This document shows positions 55,909 to 64,000 of a stretch of DNA of 64,000 bases, one piece after another (the stretch's first letter is position 1; every line of letters starts with the position of its first letter). Origin of the DNA: JAXMBX01 sp046349635 (GTDB lineage Bacteria; Planctomycetota; Planctomycetia; Planctomycetales; Planctomycetaceae). The stretch covers positions 1 through 64,000 of the forward strand of contig JAXMBX010000026.1 of assembly GCA_046349635.1 (NCBI GenBank). The letters are read 5' to 3'. The notes beneath the pieces were generated by a model. It did not search any database and had not been told where the DNA came from. It saw only the letters and a program-made list of their open reading frames with translations. Both the position numbers and the translations under genes were made by a program.

Positions 55909-56222
55909 GGTCTCTTTCGCGTGGGTGAACAGCGACCTGCATTTCGCAGAGGCAATAACCGGGACTTACGTTGACCTAGAGGCAAACGTCGGACCATTCC
56001 CGGCAAGATTTGCGCAAAACCCCCAGAGACTACGCGCAACCGGAATCGCAACAACAAATTGCGACTTATTATCGCTGTCTGCTAACAGCCTGCCCCTATT
56101 TTGCCCCGTTGTGGAAAATCAACATTTTCCAGGTCGTTGTCGCCACAACGCAACGTCACGGCAACACTCTGTTCATACGTTTTAGCGCGTAGTGACCACA
56201 GTGAGAGAGCAAGAATCGTCAC
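55909..56222. other. Promoter region of the STAS-like gene with a 20-bp palindrome
   Basis: 314 bases without a gene. TGGAAAAT at 56112-56119 and ATTTTCCA at 56124-56131 are exact inverted repeats around a four-base centre, a good size for a dimeric repressor site. A weaker TCGCAA/TTGCGA pair lies near 56050-56070. Confidence 0.45.
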
Positions 56223-58268
56223 TCAATGAAACAGCGCGCTCGCGGGAATCTGTTGCTTCGAAACTCCGGCCCCTTCCCACTGGATCTCCACCCGCTTCTC
56301 CGCGTTTCCATTGAAGAAAATCCGGAACTCCAGCGGATGGTCTCCCGCTTTCAGCGCGAGAGCTTTGGAATTCTCGCGCCGGAATGATTGGCTCTCGAGG
56401 AGCCAATCGGACTTCTCTCCGATCCGCAGCTCTCCCCGCGCAGAACAGCGGAGCGAGAATGTGTACAGCCCCTCGCGCGGCACGCGCAGAAAACCCCGGA
56501 ACCGCAATCCGAACTTCTCTTCCCGCCCGTTGCGCGGATCGAGATTCAACTCCGGATGCACTCCCGTCCGCAACGCCTTCAACTCCTCCCAACCTTCCCC
56601 GCTCCATTTCGGATGCTCGAAGTATTCATACGCCAACCCCGGTGTGTGCCCTCCCGCCGAGACCGGTTCCAGCGGCAGCAAACGATTCAGCCGCACATTC
56701 CGCACGTGGCTCCCCTCTCCCGCCAGGAATGTCCTCGCCCGCAGCACACACGTCCGGTCAATCGTGACTGGTCCCCGGTACGCGGTGGAACTCATTGTTG
56801 GCTCGGAACCGTCCAGCGTGTAGCGGATCTCTCCTCCTGCCGTACTCGTCGAGAGGACCACGTCTTGAGGATTCAGGAAATCGAGTCCCTCGGGCACCTT
56901 CGCCGCGGGGGGAGCGATCCACTTCTCCGCTTGTGTCGGATTGGTCCCGTTCAGAAACTCTTCAAGGTTCGTGTAACCATCCTTGTCCGGATCTGCCTGC
57001 GGGACGTTTTCTCCCGTTTTCAGGGTGTATTTCGCGACCCATTCGTCCGGCAGCCCGTCCTTGTTGGCATCAGTCGGGGGAGTTCCCGCAACCAGTTCCG
57101 GCCAGCCCCCCACGTCGTCCGGTGAGTTAATCAGCCCGCCGGTATGCATCGTCACCTGCTTCGTGATCCGTTCATCCACGGCGTCCCGCAACGGCAGGCT
57201 CGCCCCGCCGGTCTTCAGGATTTTCTCCCGCGCCTCTTCCGCAGTGTCGGTTGTCACGGTAGAGGTCGCCAACGGTTTTGCTGTTTTGAGGAATTCAATC
57301 TGCTCCCGCGTCTTCCCAGACGGCGGGGTGACCAACAACCAGTTGTCCGCCGTCCCTGCGGTTGTCCCTTTATGAATGTTGTCCGCCAGGTAAATCCGCA
57401 TCCGCGCATCCGGCGGCACGCTCTCCGTGAAAAACGCTGAGTCTGCCAACTTCGAATACGGATAAGGCTCCAGGAAGTTCCCCACGTAGTTCATTAACGT
57501 GACATTATCCCGGTTGTACCCCGCGCGAATTCCCCACCCCACGATCAGGTTATTCCGGAAATCGAGCAGCACGTCCCCCGGCCTGGGGTTCCGGCTTTTG
57601 TGGAATCCATACAAGTTGTGGTGATACGACATCTCACCCGGACTGCTGATCAGCGACCCGTAGCCATGTTCCCCTTTGTGGTGCTTCGATTTATTCAGGC
57701 TCTCGGTGATGTAGCACCACTGGACGGTCACATCCTGCGAATCCCCGTTTGTGGAGAGCGTCTCATCAATCGACCACCCCACGCTGCAATGATCGATAAT
57801 CACCCGCTGCGCGCTGCACGACAGCCCATCCATCTCCTTCCCGGCCAGATCACCTGGGCGAATCCGCAGGTACCGCACCACCACATCATGCGTCTTGATC
57901 TCCAGCGGATAACGTTTCAACGCGATCCCCCCGCCGGGGGCCGACTGTCCTGCGATCGTGATGAACGGATTCTCGATCTGCAGTTCTTTCTTCAGATCGA
58001 TTGTCCCGCCATTTCGGAACAGGACCGTCCGCGGCATCTTCGCTTCAATCGCTTCCCGCAACGATCCCGGGATGGCTTTCTCCCGTCCGGGGCGATAATC
58101 CTCCAGCGTCGTGACGAGGAACACTTTCCCGCCGCGCCCGCCGGGGGTGTATGCCCCCGCCCCTTCCGCCCCCGGGAAGGCCGGAAACAGTTTTTCATCC
58201 GGCGAAACACCCCACACCGACAGGGAGAACAGGCATACAGCCAACAGGCACGGAGAACTGCAACGCAT
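56223..58268 (-). CDS. Multidomain exported pectate-lyase-like protein with PA14-like end
   Basis: 681 residues from ATG 58268 (GAGG nine bases upstream). A signal peptide (MRCSSPCLLAVCLFSLSVWG) is followed by FPAFPGAEGAGAYTPGGRGG, the usual opening of PL1-type pectate lyases. The right-handed beta-helix core includes PFITIAGQSAPGGGIALKRY, VVVRYLRIRPGDL, IIDHCSVGWSIDE and SYHHNLYGFHKSRNPRPGD, with charged residues suitable for Ca2+ and a catalytic Arg. Two Ca2+-loop-like motifs follow (DANKDGLPDEW and DPDKDGYTNLEEF). Next comes a chitobiase C-terminal-like domain (IRYTLDGSEPTMSSTAYRGP) and a final PA14-like domain (GLYTFSLRCSARGELRIGEK). It probably cuts an acidic polysaccharide outside the cell. 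Confidence 0.87.
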   Translation of the reverse strand: MRCSSPCLLAVCLFSLSVWGVSPDEKLFPAFPGAEGAGAYTPGGRGGKVFLVTTLEDYRPGREKAIPGSLREAIEAKMPRTVLFRNGGTIDLKKELQIENPFITIAGQSAPGGGIALKRYPLEIKTHDVVVRYLRIRPGDLAGKEMDGLSCSAQRVIIDHCSVGWSIDETLSTNGDSQDVTVQWCYITESLNKSKHHKGEHGYGSLISSPGEMSYHHNLYGFHKSRNPRPGDVLLDFRNNLIVGWGIRAGYNRDNVTLMNYVGNFLEPYPYSKLADSAFFTESVPPDARMRIYLADNIHKGTTAGTADNWLLVTPPSGKTREQIEFLKTAKPLATSTVTTDTAEEAREKILKTGGASLPLRDAVDERITKQVTMHTGGLINSPDDVGGWPELVAGTPPTDANKDGLPDEWVAKYTLKTGENVPQADPDKDGYTNLEEFLNGTNPTQAEKWIAPPAAKVPEGLDFLNPQDVVLSTSTAGGEIRYTLDGSEPTMSSTAYRGPVTIDRTCVLRARTFLAGEGSHVRNVRLNRLLPLEPVSAGGHTPGLAYEYFEHPKWSGEGWEELKALRTGVHPELNLDPRNGREEKFGLRFRGFLRVPREGLYTFSLRCSARGELRIGEKSDWLLESQSFRRENSKALALKAGDHPLEFRIFFNGNAEKRVEIQWEGAGVSKQQIPASALFH

Positions 58269-58474
58269 CTCAACCTCGCTCAACGCCGTTTCGAGACCGC
58301 AAAACATTCGCGATCATCGTTGCTTAATCTAGACGGCCCACACCCCATCTGCAATGTGCTGCTCGCCACAAAAGGGCAGATGACGCCGGTTCTATAATTT
58401 GGATGCGTTTTGAATCGTGATGACGATCACTGTCCTGGAACAGTCTGTTCGCATTCTTGAGGGAAGGATGACCG

Positions 58475-58846
58475 ATGGCTCGCTTTTTTCTTGCCTTTGT
58501 TGGATTGGCCTACATCGGACTCGCCGCGTGGTGCGCGTTCAGTCCGCTCCAGACCTCTGCCTCGGTCGGTTTCTCTCTCCAGCGTGGTTCCGGCCAGTCC
58601 GAGTTCCTGACCGTCTATGGCGGCTTGCAGTTCGCGCTCGGGGCCTTTTTCCTGCTGCCGATCGTTCGTCCGACGGAACTCAACCGGGCATTGTTTCTCT
58701 GCCTCTGGATTCATGGCTGCCTGGTGGTCTTTCGCACGATCAGTTTTTGTCTTTTCGGGGAGATCCCTCCCATGACCTTCTCGCTGGCCGCCGTGGAATG
58801 GATCATTTTTCTCGGGGCGGCCTTATGCGTGTGGAAAAAACGTTGA
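58475..58846 (+). CDS. DUF4345-like small membrane protein
   Basis: 123 residues with four hydrophobic helices: ARFFLAFVGLAYIGLAAWCA, VYGGLQFALGAFFLLPIVRP, ALFLCLWIHGCLVVFRTISF and FSLAAVEWIIFLGAALCVW. The SEFLTVYGGLQFALG stretch after the first helix is characteristic of DUF4345. Function is unknown. Convergent with the UV endonuclease gene, 16 bases between stops. Confidence 0.7.
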   Translation: MARFFLAFVGLAYIGLAAWCAFSPLQTSASVGFSLQRGSGQSEFLTVYGGLQFALGAFFLLPIVRPTELNRALFLCLWIHGCLVVFRTISFCLFGEIPPMTFSLAAVEWIIFLGAALCVWKKR

Positions 58847-58862
58847 ACCGGTTCTGGCGAAA

Positions 58863-59765
58863 TCACTCCTTCTTCAATCCCAGCTCTCCCGCGAGACGTT
58901 CTACCGCCAGCTCTTTTCCTTTCGCCTCAACTTCGACCGTCAATCGTTTTCTCCTCCAGCATTTCGGGAAATCTGCCGCGTCGATGAAGTCGTGATGTCG
59001 TTCCGGCTTCGGCCCCTGCCACCCTTCCAGCGGACTTGAGATGTGAAACATCGGCTCCCGGTTCCACGTTTCCATTGCCAGCTTCGTCGCTTCTTCCACT
59101 TTCAATCCATCTCCATGGCAGCGGTGATGATGCACGTCATACACCAGAGGAACGCCAATCTTCCGACAGGTGGCCAGCAGGTCTTCCGGGGTGAAGATCT
59201 TGTCATCGTTTTCAACGGTCAAACGCGTGCGTGCTCGCTCCGACAGGCGATCCACGTTTCTGCAGAACGCATCAAGTGCCCTCGGCTTGTCTCCATAAGC
59301 TCCGCCGCCGTGAATGTTGACGACGTCCGCTCCAATCCACTCGGCCACTTCCGCCTGATACTCCAGCTCCAGGAGTGATTTCTCCACGACCTGCTCCCGC
59401 GGCGAGTTGAGCACCACAAACTGATCCGGATGAAAACACGTCCGCAAGCCGTGAGCCCGGGCGAACTCTCCGCACTCCCGGAAGCGGCGCACGATCTCCT
59501 CATGCGCCGGCAGGTCCTGAATTGCATATCCCTGCTCGGGATGCGTTTTGATCGGCAGGATCTGGCTGTTCACCCGGAAACATCCGATCTGATGCCCTGC
59601 ACAGTAGTTCAAGGCGCTCTGCAGTGCGATCGCGTTCTGCAGGCATAATCGACTGAGCTTCGCAAGTCCCTGCGTCCTCGGCATCCGACCGAGCGCGGCG
59701 GCGGTCGTGGTTGCAAACCGGATCGGGGCTTCTCGGAACATGCAACACAATCCCAGTCGGATCAC
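58863..59765 (-). CDS. uvsE: UV damage endonuclease (UVDE)
   Basis: DNA repair enzyme that nicks 5' of UV photoproducts without base removal. 300 residues, the normal size. The TIM-barrel family signature starts at MIRLGLCCMFREAPIRFATT. RVNSQILPIKTHPEQGY, FHPDQFVVLNSPREQVVEKS, DVVNIHGGGAYGDKPRAL, LTVENDDKIFTPEDLLATC, VPLVYDVHHHRCHGDG and MFHISSPLEGWQG carry the metal-binding His, Glu and Asp residues. The end is Lys/Glu-rich (KGKELAVERLAGELGLKKE). It stands as a single gene. Confidence 0.94.
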   Translation of the reverse strand: MIRLGLCCMFREAPIRFATTTAAALGRMPRTQGLAKLSRLCLQNAIALQSALNYCAGHQIGCFRVNSQILPIKTHPEQGYAIQDLPAHEEIVRRFRECGEFARAHGLRTCFHPDQFVVLNSPREQVVEKSLLELEYQAEVAEWIGADVVNIHGGGAYGDKPRALDAFCRNVDRLSERARTRLTVENDDKIFTPEDLLATCRKIGVPLVYDVHHHRCHGDGLKVEEATKLAMETWNREPMFHISSPLEGWQGPKPERHHDFIDAADFPKCWRRKRLTVEVEAKGKELAVERLAGELGLKKE

Positions 59766-59837
59766 AATTGCCCCTCTTCCGATGCCTTCCGGCTCCGCAA
59801 CAGAGCTTTGGCCTCGCGGGGATTCTTTGCGATGACC

Positions 59838-61574
59838 TTACGGCGCTTTTGCGGATCGCAATTCCTTGACATACGCTTCCGGCAGTTTTTCGTTCGTCCA
59901 CCACCGAGGCTTTTCCGTGTAGACCCACACGTAATTATCGCTCCGCGTCAAGGCCCATTTGACGGCCGCTCCGAATTGGTCCGGCGGAAAATAGTTCTTG
60001 GCGACGTCCTCGACATCCCAGCCATTCTTGCTGGAGTCGTAATCCATCCACAGTCCGAACCCCGCCGTCACATGCCGTGCGTATTTGTCGGGGCGTGTGC
60101 TCCAGTCGCGGGCCTTCCGATGGATGGCGTCGTACGCTTTCTGGAACTGTTCCGCCGTCTTGTAGCGGTACGAGGACTCAAACGCATCCACCAGTTTCGT
60201 CCGGTCCGTGCAGCCCTCCAGCACTCCATCCAAAAACGCGGGGAGCAGTCCATACTCGGTCTCCGCCAAAGTCTTTTCACCCTCCTTGCGTGGATACGCA
60301 TAGCTGTCTCCAAACGTCAACAGGATCGTAATGTCCGGGTATTCCTTGTTAATCGTCTGAATCCATTCTTTTGCCCCGCTTAGCGCAACTGCGTGTCATA
60401 CTCCGCAAACGAACGCATCGGCAGCTTCTTGTAATGGAACAATTCTCCTGGTACTGCTCTCGGTGTCGAACATAAAACCCGCGGCAGCCCCCTCCTTCGC
60501 CAACTGTGCGAACACTTTCATGTTCTGCAGCACCCCCTGCCACGCCGCATCGTCGAACCAGTCGATTTTCCCCGGCGTGACGTTCACCCGCACAAACAGC
60601 TCGGTGAGCTGTTTCGGCTTCAGCGTTTTCAAATCGTCAAACGCATGCTGCAACTGACCCCGGTCATAGGTCTTCCCTCCCCACAGGTTCCACGTGATGT
60701 TCTCCCCCTGGCGGTCATTGACGTGAAACACCACCCCGTCAAAAGGGAGCTTCTCCATCTCCGCCAGATGAGTCCGCAGAAAACTCGTCTCCGGCTCGTC
60801 CCCTCCCCCCCACTCGATCAACTTCTTTCCCTTCCGCGTCGGCTCACCGTAGGGGGATGCCGTTTTTTTGAATCGCAGGAAATACGATTCCACCAGCATC
60901 CCCGGCTTTTCCTCTACCAACTTGAACCCGCACGATGAAATCTCCCGGACGAATACCTCCTGGGGCCCGCGCACGTGCCCCAGCACGAAGTCCCGGCTCT
61001 TTCCCGGAATCCGCTGGAAGTCGATCACGATCAATTCCCCGTCCGGCTTCAGCGCCCGATACAGCCCCTGCAGCGTCTCCTCTGGAAACTCAAAGTGATG
61101 GTACACGTCGCAGATGAAAATCCGGTCCACGGAGTTCTCCGCTAAACGCGAATCGTGGTCCGTCGCTCTCACCGGCGTGACGTTGTTCAGCCCCTGCTCC
61201 CGGCTGCTCTTCTGCACGTGATCCAGGAACGTCGGCGAAATATCCACCGCGAAAACTTTCCCCGTCGGCCCCACCTCCTTCGCAAACAGCCGTGTGAACA
61301 GCCCCGTGCCGCAGCCGATATCCGCCACGCTCATCCCCGGCTTCAACCGGCAGTTGTGGACGATCGCGTGCCGAAAGTCATAAATGTCCCGACCCTCTTT
61401 TTCGAATCTCTTCTGGGACTGCTTGACGTCCGGCTGGCGGTAACTGTCGTTGATGCCCGGACGGATGCTGTTTTCAGTCGACGCCGGCTTCGGTTCTTCT
61501 GCCGGAATGGGACGCAGGGTGATCGCACCCAGCAGCGAAAGACAAAATCCCCCGATGATCCAGTGCCGAAACAT
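59838..61574 (-). pseudogene. Exported SAM-methyltransferase fusion, broken by three clustered frameshifts
   Basis: The first frame starts at ATG 61574 with a signal-like N-terminus (WIIGGFCLSLLGAITL) and a class I SAM methyltransferase: MSVADIGCGTGLFTRLFAKE (motif I), VFAVDISPTFLDHV and FICDVYHHFEFPEETL. A second domain begins near LAEMEKLPFDGVVFHVND and runs through WNLWGGKTYDRGQLQHAFDD. At about 60470 the frame fails at GFMFDTE. The expected continuation is in other frames as QYQEN, then LFHYKKLPMRSFAEYDTQ, and then AKEWIQTINKEYPD, which continues in the frame ending at 59838 (LPEAYVKELRSAKAP). Rejoined, it would be about 578 residues. Three indels within 90 bases suggest sequence error rather than slow decay. 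Confidence 0.78.
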
Positions 61575-61593
61575 GGCAATACCTTGTAAAGGT

Positions 61594-62994
61594 TCAGGTG
61601 GAATAATTGATTACGCCCCACTGCTCCAGCAACTGGAACAGCCACGGATGACGCCACGGATTGAGCGCCGAATAGGTCGCCGAGAAGACCGAGATCAACA
61701 GGCAGACCACCGCAATTCCCCGGAACCACTTGCGGGAAGAATACCGCTCCAGTGTCGGCACCATCGCCAGGATCCACAGCGGAATCAGCCAGAACATCCA
61801 CCTCAGTCCGCTTGTGTTCCCTCCGTAGTTGTAGCTCTCAGTTTTCGTCATGTAGAAACCGAGCACCACCACTGAGAGCAGCAGCGTGAGCTGCGTGAGA
61901 TTGCGCATCCCCTTCGAGGAATCCCTCTGTAGTGACAGGCACGACCACACCGCGAACAGATACATCGGCGACAGCGAGAAAATCCCGTGATGCCCCACCA
62001 GGCAATGGAACAGATACACCGGCAACGCGTCCCGGGGCTTGTCGATCCCCTGCGGGTTCTGCCAGTAACTTGGCCGTCCGTTGTACGTGAAGTTGTACAA
62101 CTCCGTCCCGAACCCGGAATAAAACGGCTTGATCGAGCCTGTCGCGACGTAATTTGTGTCCAGGAAAAATCCCAACGGGATCATCGCCGCGGGGACAAAC
62201 GCTGTGATCGTCTGCCTTGGTGCCCGGACCAGGAGCAGCAATCCCAGTAATCCAAACGCCGCCGCAGCGGGCAGCTCACACGCGACCGCGAACGCACTCC
62301 AGAATCCCGCCTGCGCAAAATCCAAGAGTCGCGTCGATCCGTCCCGGAAAATCCGCCACGCCCCGCTCAAGGCAAAGACCACCGCGCACGCCGCCGGCGT
62401 GTGATTGTTCAGCGTAATCGCAAACGTCGTCAGAAACGTCCCGAACAGCATCGCCAGCAGCGCGTAGTTCCGCGCGTATTCGTTCTCCGTTTCTCGCTCA
62501 ATCAACCGGTTCAACGTGAACCACGCCACCGTGATCGGCAGCGCATTGACGATCAACAGGAACATTCGCAACAACAGGAAATGCTGATTCACCAGATCCC
62601 AATGAAAGATGTGATAGCACGGCCAGTACAATGCCGCGACCAGCACCGACAGAAACGGAGGCTTGGAGGAATAAAAGTGGGCATTCTCGGCCCCGGCCGG
62701 ATGCCGCACGATATCGATCGAGTTCCATCCCTGCTGCGCAATAATGTCGTCGATCTCGAAGGAATTCTGCTCAACCAGGGAGCGGACGGTGGCCCACCGT
62801 GAGCGGTCGTTCGCGCTCAGCATCCCCGACGCAAACAACGGTCGGCTGGGGATTTTGTCGGGAGAATACGTAAACGCCACCGTCAAAATCCGGCAGCACA
62901 ACAGCACGCTCGCCACCAGAATCAGCCTTCGCCGCATCGCACCGCTGTCGATCATGACGAGCGAGGGGGCTGAAATCTCCGGGGAAGCGGGCAT
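61594..62994 (-). CDS. Polytopic membrane protein of unknown function (GT-C-like)
   Basis: 466 residues with about eleven hydrophobic helices. After a first helix (RRLILVASVLLCCRILTVAF), a large outer loop carries DKIPSRPLFASGMLSANDRS and FYSSKPPFLSVLVAALYWP. YARNYALLAMLFGTFLTTFA, LNNHTPAACAVVFALSGAWR and GHHGIFSLSPMYLFAVWSCL follow. The long polar first loop and helix number resemble GT-C type glycosyltransferases, but I see no certain DE/DD catalytic pair. Its stop is 19 bases upstream of the methyltransferase gene start and it starts 42 bases after the ftr stop, so ftr and these genes may be co-transcribed. Confidence 0.7.
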   Translation of the reverse strand: MPASPEISAPSLVMIDSGAMRRRLILVASVLLCCRILTVAFTYSPDKIPSRPLFASGMLSANDRSRWATVRSLVEQNSFEIDDIIAQQGWNSIDIVRHPAGAENAHFYSSKPPFLSVLVAALYWPCYHIFHWDLVNQHFLLLRMFLLIVNALPITVAWFTLNRLIERETENEYARNYALLAMLFGTFLTTFAITLNNHTPAACAVVFALSGAWRIFRDGSTRLLDFAQAGFWSAFAVACELPAAAAFGLLGLLLLVRAPRQTITAFVPAAMIPLGFFLDTNYVATGSIKPFYSGFGTELYNFTYNGRPSYWQNPQGIDKPRDALPVYLFHCLVGHHGIFSLSPMYLFAVWSCLSLQRDSSKGMRNLTQLTLLLSVVVLGFYMTKTESYNYGGNTSGLRWMFWLIPLWILAMVPTLERYSSRKWFRGIAVVCLLISVFSATYSALNPWRHPWLFQLLEQWGVINYST

Positions 62995-63036
62995 GGACCA
63001 GTCCTTTGTCTCTCTAAAACGTGTTCCCGGGTTTTC

Positions 63037-63966
63037 TCAATCCAGTAGTTCGCGCAGGTGATACAGGTGCGGTCCCAACTTCCCTCCATAGTTCCCTGCC
63101 GTAATCAGGCTCACGTCGCTGGATTTCGCCGCGGCATGCAGTCCCGCTCGCATCCCGGCTTTCACGCTCTCAAAGGAGAGTCCGTCGATCACGATTTCAT
63201 ACACGGCTGCCACGTCCTGCGGTAGCGCTGTCTCTGTATTCGCCCGCAACGTCGGGCAATAGGCGTCATTCGTGCTCGCCTTGAGTGTCTTGTAGCGCGA
63301 GCCCACCTTGCTCCCGCTCCGGACAATCCCTCCGGGGAACGGCATAATGACATCGGGGACACGGCGAATCGCCTCCGCCGCCGCTTCTGCCGCGTGCAAT
63401 GCACTCTCCGGCGTCTTCCCGCCAATGAGCAGGTTTCCCCCCGCCACCCCCTTCGTGATCCCGACCTTGTCCGCGCACAGGAATTCCCCATCCATCACCG
63501 GAATCCGCCAGAACCGCTGGTCCCCCAGTTTCTTGGAGCTTTGAAACCCATCCCCGAAGAACCGGATCTGTTTCCCGACCGCGATCTGTTTCTCTTTTGG
63601 CATCGCCGGCAGCCCGTCGAAGCATGCCGTCGTCGGGCAGGTCAACACGCACTGCCCGACCCGTCCGATGACCGCTTTCTCCAGCGAGTCCTTCTTGAAG
63701 CCGAACATCAGCACGCTCACCCCTGGCCGTCCGTCCGGGGTTTCTTCCGCCGGCCATTCCCGTTCGATGCTCGCTTCCGTGTCGCAGGCGATCACACTTG
63801 TCGCGTATCCGCTCGCGGTCTGTCCCGCGATCCGTGCCCAGCCGATGGTCTCCGCCGTGATGATCACCCGCGTCCCCGTAATCGGAAAAGCTTCCGCATA
63901 CGTGTCCACGACCGGAGTGCCGTGCAACTGCAGTGTCGGTTCGGAGGAGGAGGACGATTCGGCCAT
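63037..63966 (-). CDS. fhcD: Formylmethanofuran:tetrahydromethanopterin formyltransferase (Ftr/FhcD)
   Basis: Cytoplasmic enzyme moving the formyl group between H4MPT and methanofuran in the C1 oxidation route. 309 residues, the expected size. Hallmarks are TYAEAFPITGTRVIITAETI, ATSVIACDTEASIEREWPA, RVGQCVLTCPTTACFDGLPA, GKQIRFFGDGFQSSKKLGDQ and YCPTLRANTETALPQDVAAV. In proteobacterial methylotrophs it is a subunit (FhcD) of a four-subunit complex with FhcA, FhcB and FhcC. Those genes are not in the window; they may lie beyond 64000. This gene is about 45 kb from fae. Confidence 0.95.
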   Translation of the reverse strand: MAESSSSSEPTLQLHGTPVVDTYAEAFPITGTRVIITAETIGWARIAGQTASGYATSVIACDTEASIEREWPAEETPDGRPGVSVLMFGFKKDSLEKAVIGRVGQCVLTCPTTACFDGLPAMPKEKQIAVGKQIRFFGDGFQSSKKLGDQRFWRIPVMDGEFLCADKVGITKGVAGGNLLIGGKTPESALHAAEAAAEAIRRVPDVIMPFPGGIVRSGSKVGSRYKTLKASTNDAYCPTLRANTETALPQDVAAVYEIVIDGLSFESVKAGMRAGLHAAAKSSDVSLITAGNYGGKLGPHLYHLRELLD

Positions 63967-64000
63967 GGTCTTTTGAGGGGAACTGCGGAGATCAGCTCTC

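Overview
The window looks like a chromosomal segment from a planctomycete (Planctomycetota, order Planctomycetales). The marker families are a DUF1501 protein, a formylglycine-type sulfatase, a DUF1559 pseudopilin with a C-terminal HxGGxNxxFxDG-like signature, PQQ-type beta-propellers, DUF6263 and LRR proteins, and secreted proteins whose N-termini carry an LExRxLLS-like planctomycete signal. Tetrahydromethanopterin (H4MPT)-linked C1 enzymes also occur in a bacterial background. DNA is GC-rich. No rRNA, tRNA, CRISPR array, transposase, integrase or phage gene was seen. The gene order reads as an ordinary chromosome rather than an island.

Layout. 1-4.5 kb: phosphate module on the minus strand, phoR, pstS, pstC, pstA (pstA runs off the left edge; pstB and phoU would be expected next). 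4.5-9.4 kb: plus-strand double-domain M16 peptidase with a clear promoter and a structured leader, then a secreted PHP-domain protein and a bacterial PH-like membrane protein. 9.5-13 kb: a PQQ-propeller gene and a convergent lipase-like lipoprotein gene, both broken by many clustered frameshifts. 13-16 kb: BamA-type outer-membrane assembly protein. 16.4-18 kb: fae and a methylene-H4MPT dehydrogenase, with an intrinsic terminator between them. 18-24.6 kb: GT87-type membrane protein, LRR protein, a small unknown, a PQQ propeller, a sulfatase and a DUF6263 protein. 24.7-32.7 kb: AAA+ ATPase, small membrane protein, DUF1501, an unknown, a large protein with a C-terminal MIP18 domain, and a GT39-like membrane protein. 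33-35.3 kb: mqnE and a UbiA-type prenyltransferase (mqnP candidate) of futalosine-dependent menaquinone synthesis. 35.5-43.4 kb: small unknowns, SDR reductase, sodium:solute symporter, MFS transporter, and a membrane protein with anti-sigma-like, FecR-like and repeat regions. 43.6-49.4 kb: DUF1015, then an adaptor plus heavy-metal-type RND pump. 49.5-58.3 kb: secreted and surface proteins (small LExR protein, sialidase-like, CARDB-like, DUF1559), a membrane protein, a STAS-like protein and a multidomain pectate-lyase-like protein. 58.4-64 kb: DUF4345-like protein, UV endonuclease, a broken secreted methyltransferase fusion, a membrane protein, and ftr (fhcD).

How genes work together. PhoR probably controls the Pst phosphate uptake genes next to it. 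Fae, the dehydrogenase and Ftr are three steps of H4MPT-linked formaldehyde oxidation, but ftr lies about 45 kb from fae. MqnE and the prenyltransferase belong to menaquinone synthesis. The adaptor and RND pump form an efflux pair.

Points most worth a second look: a 72-bp palindromic-ended element found twice, each time between convergent genes; clustered frameshifts in two patches that may be sequence errors; the MIP18-domain fusion lacking its usual cysteine; the fae terminator ahead of the dehydrogenase; and several strong inverted repeats in intergenic spaces. I did not find a convincing entirely new multi-gene system.
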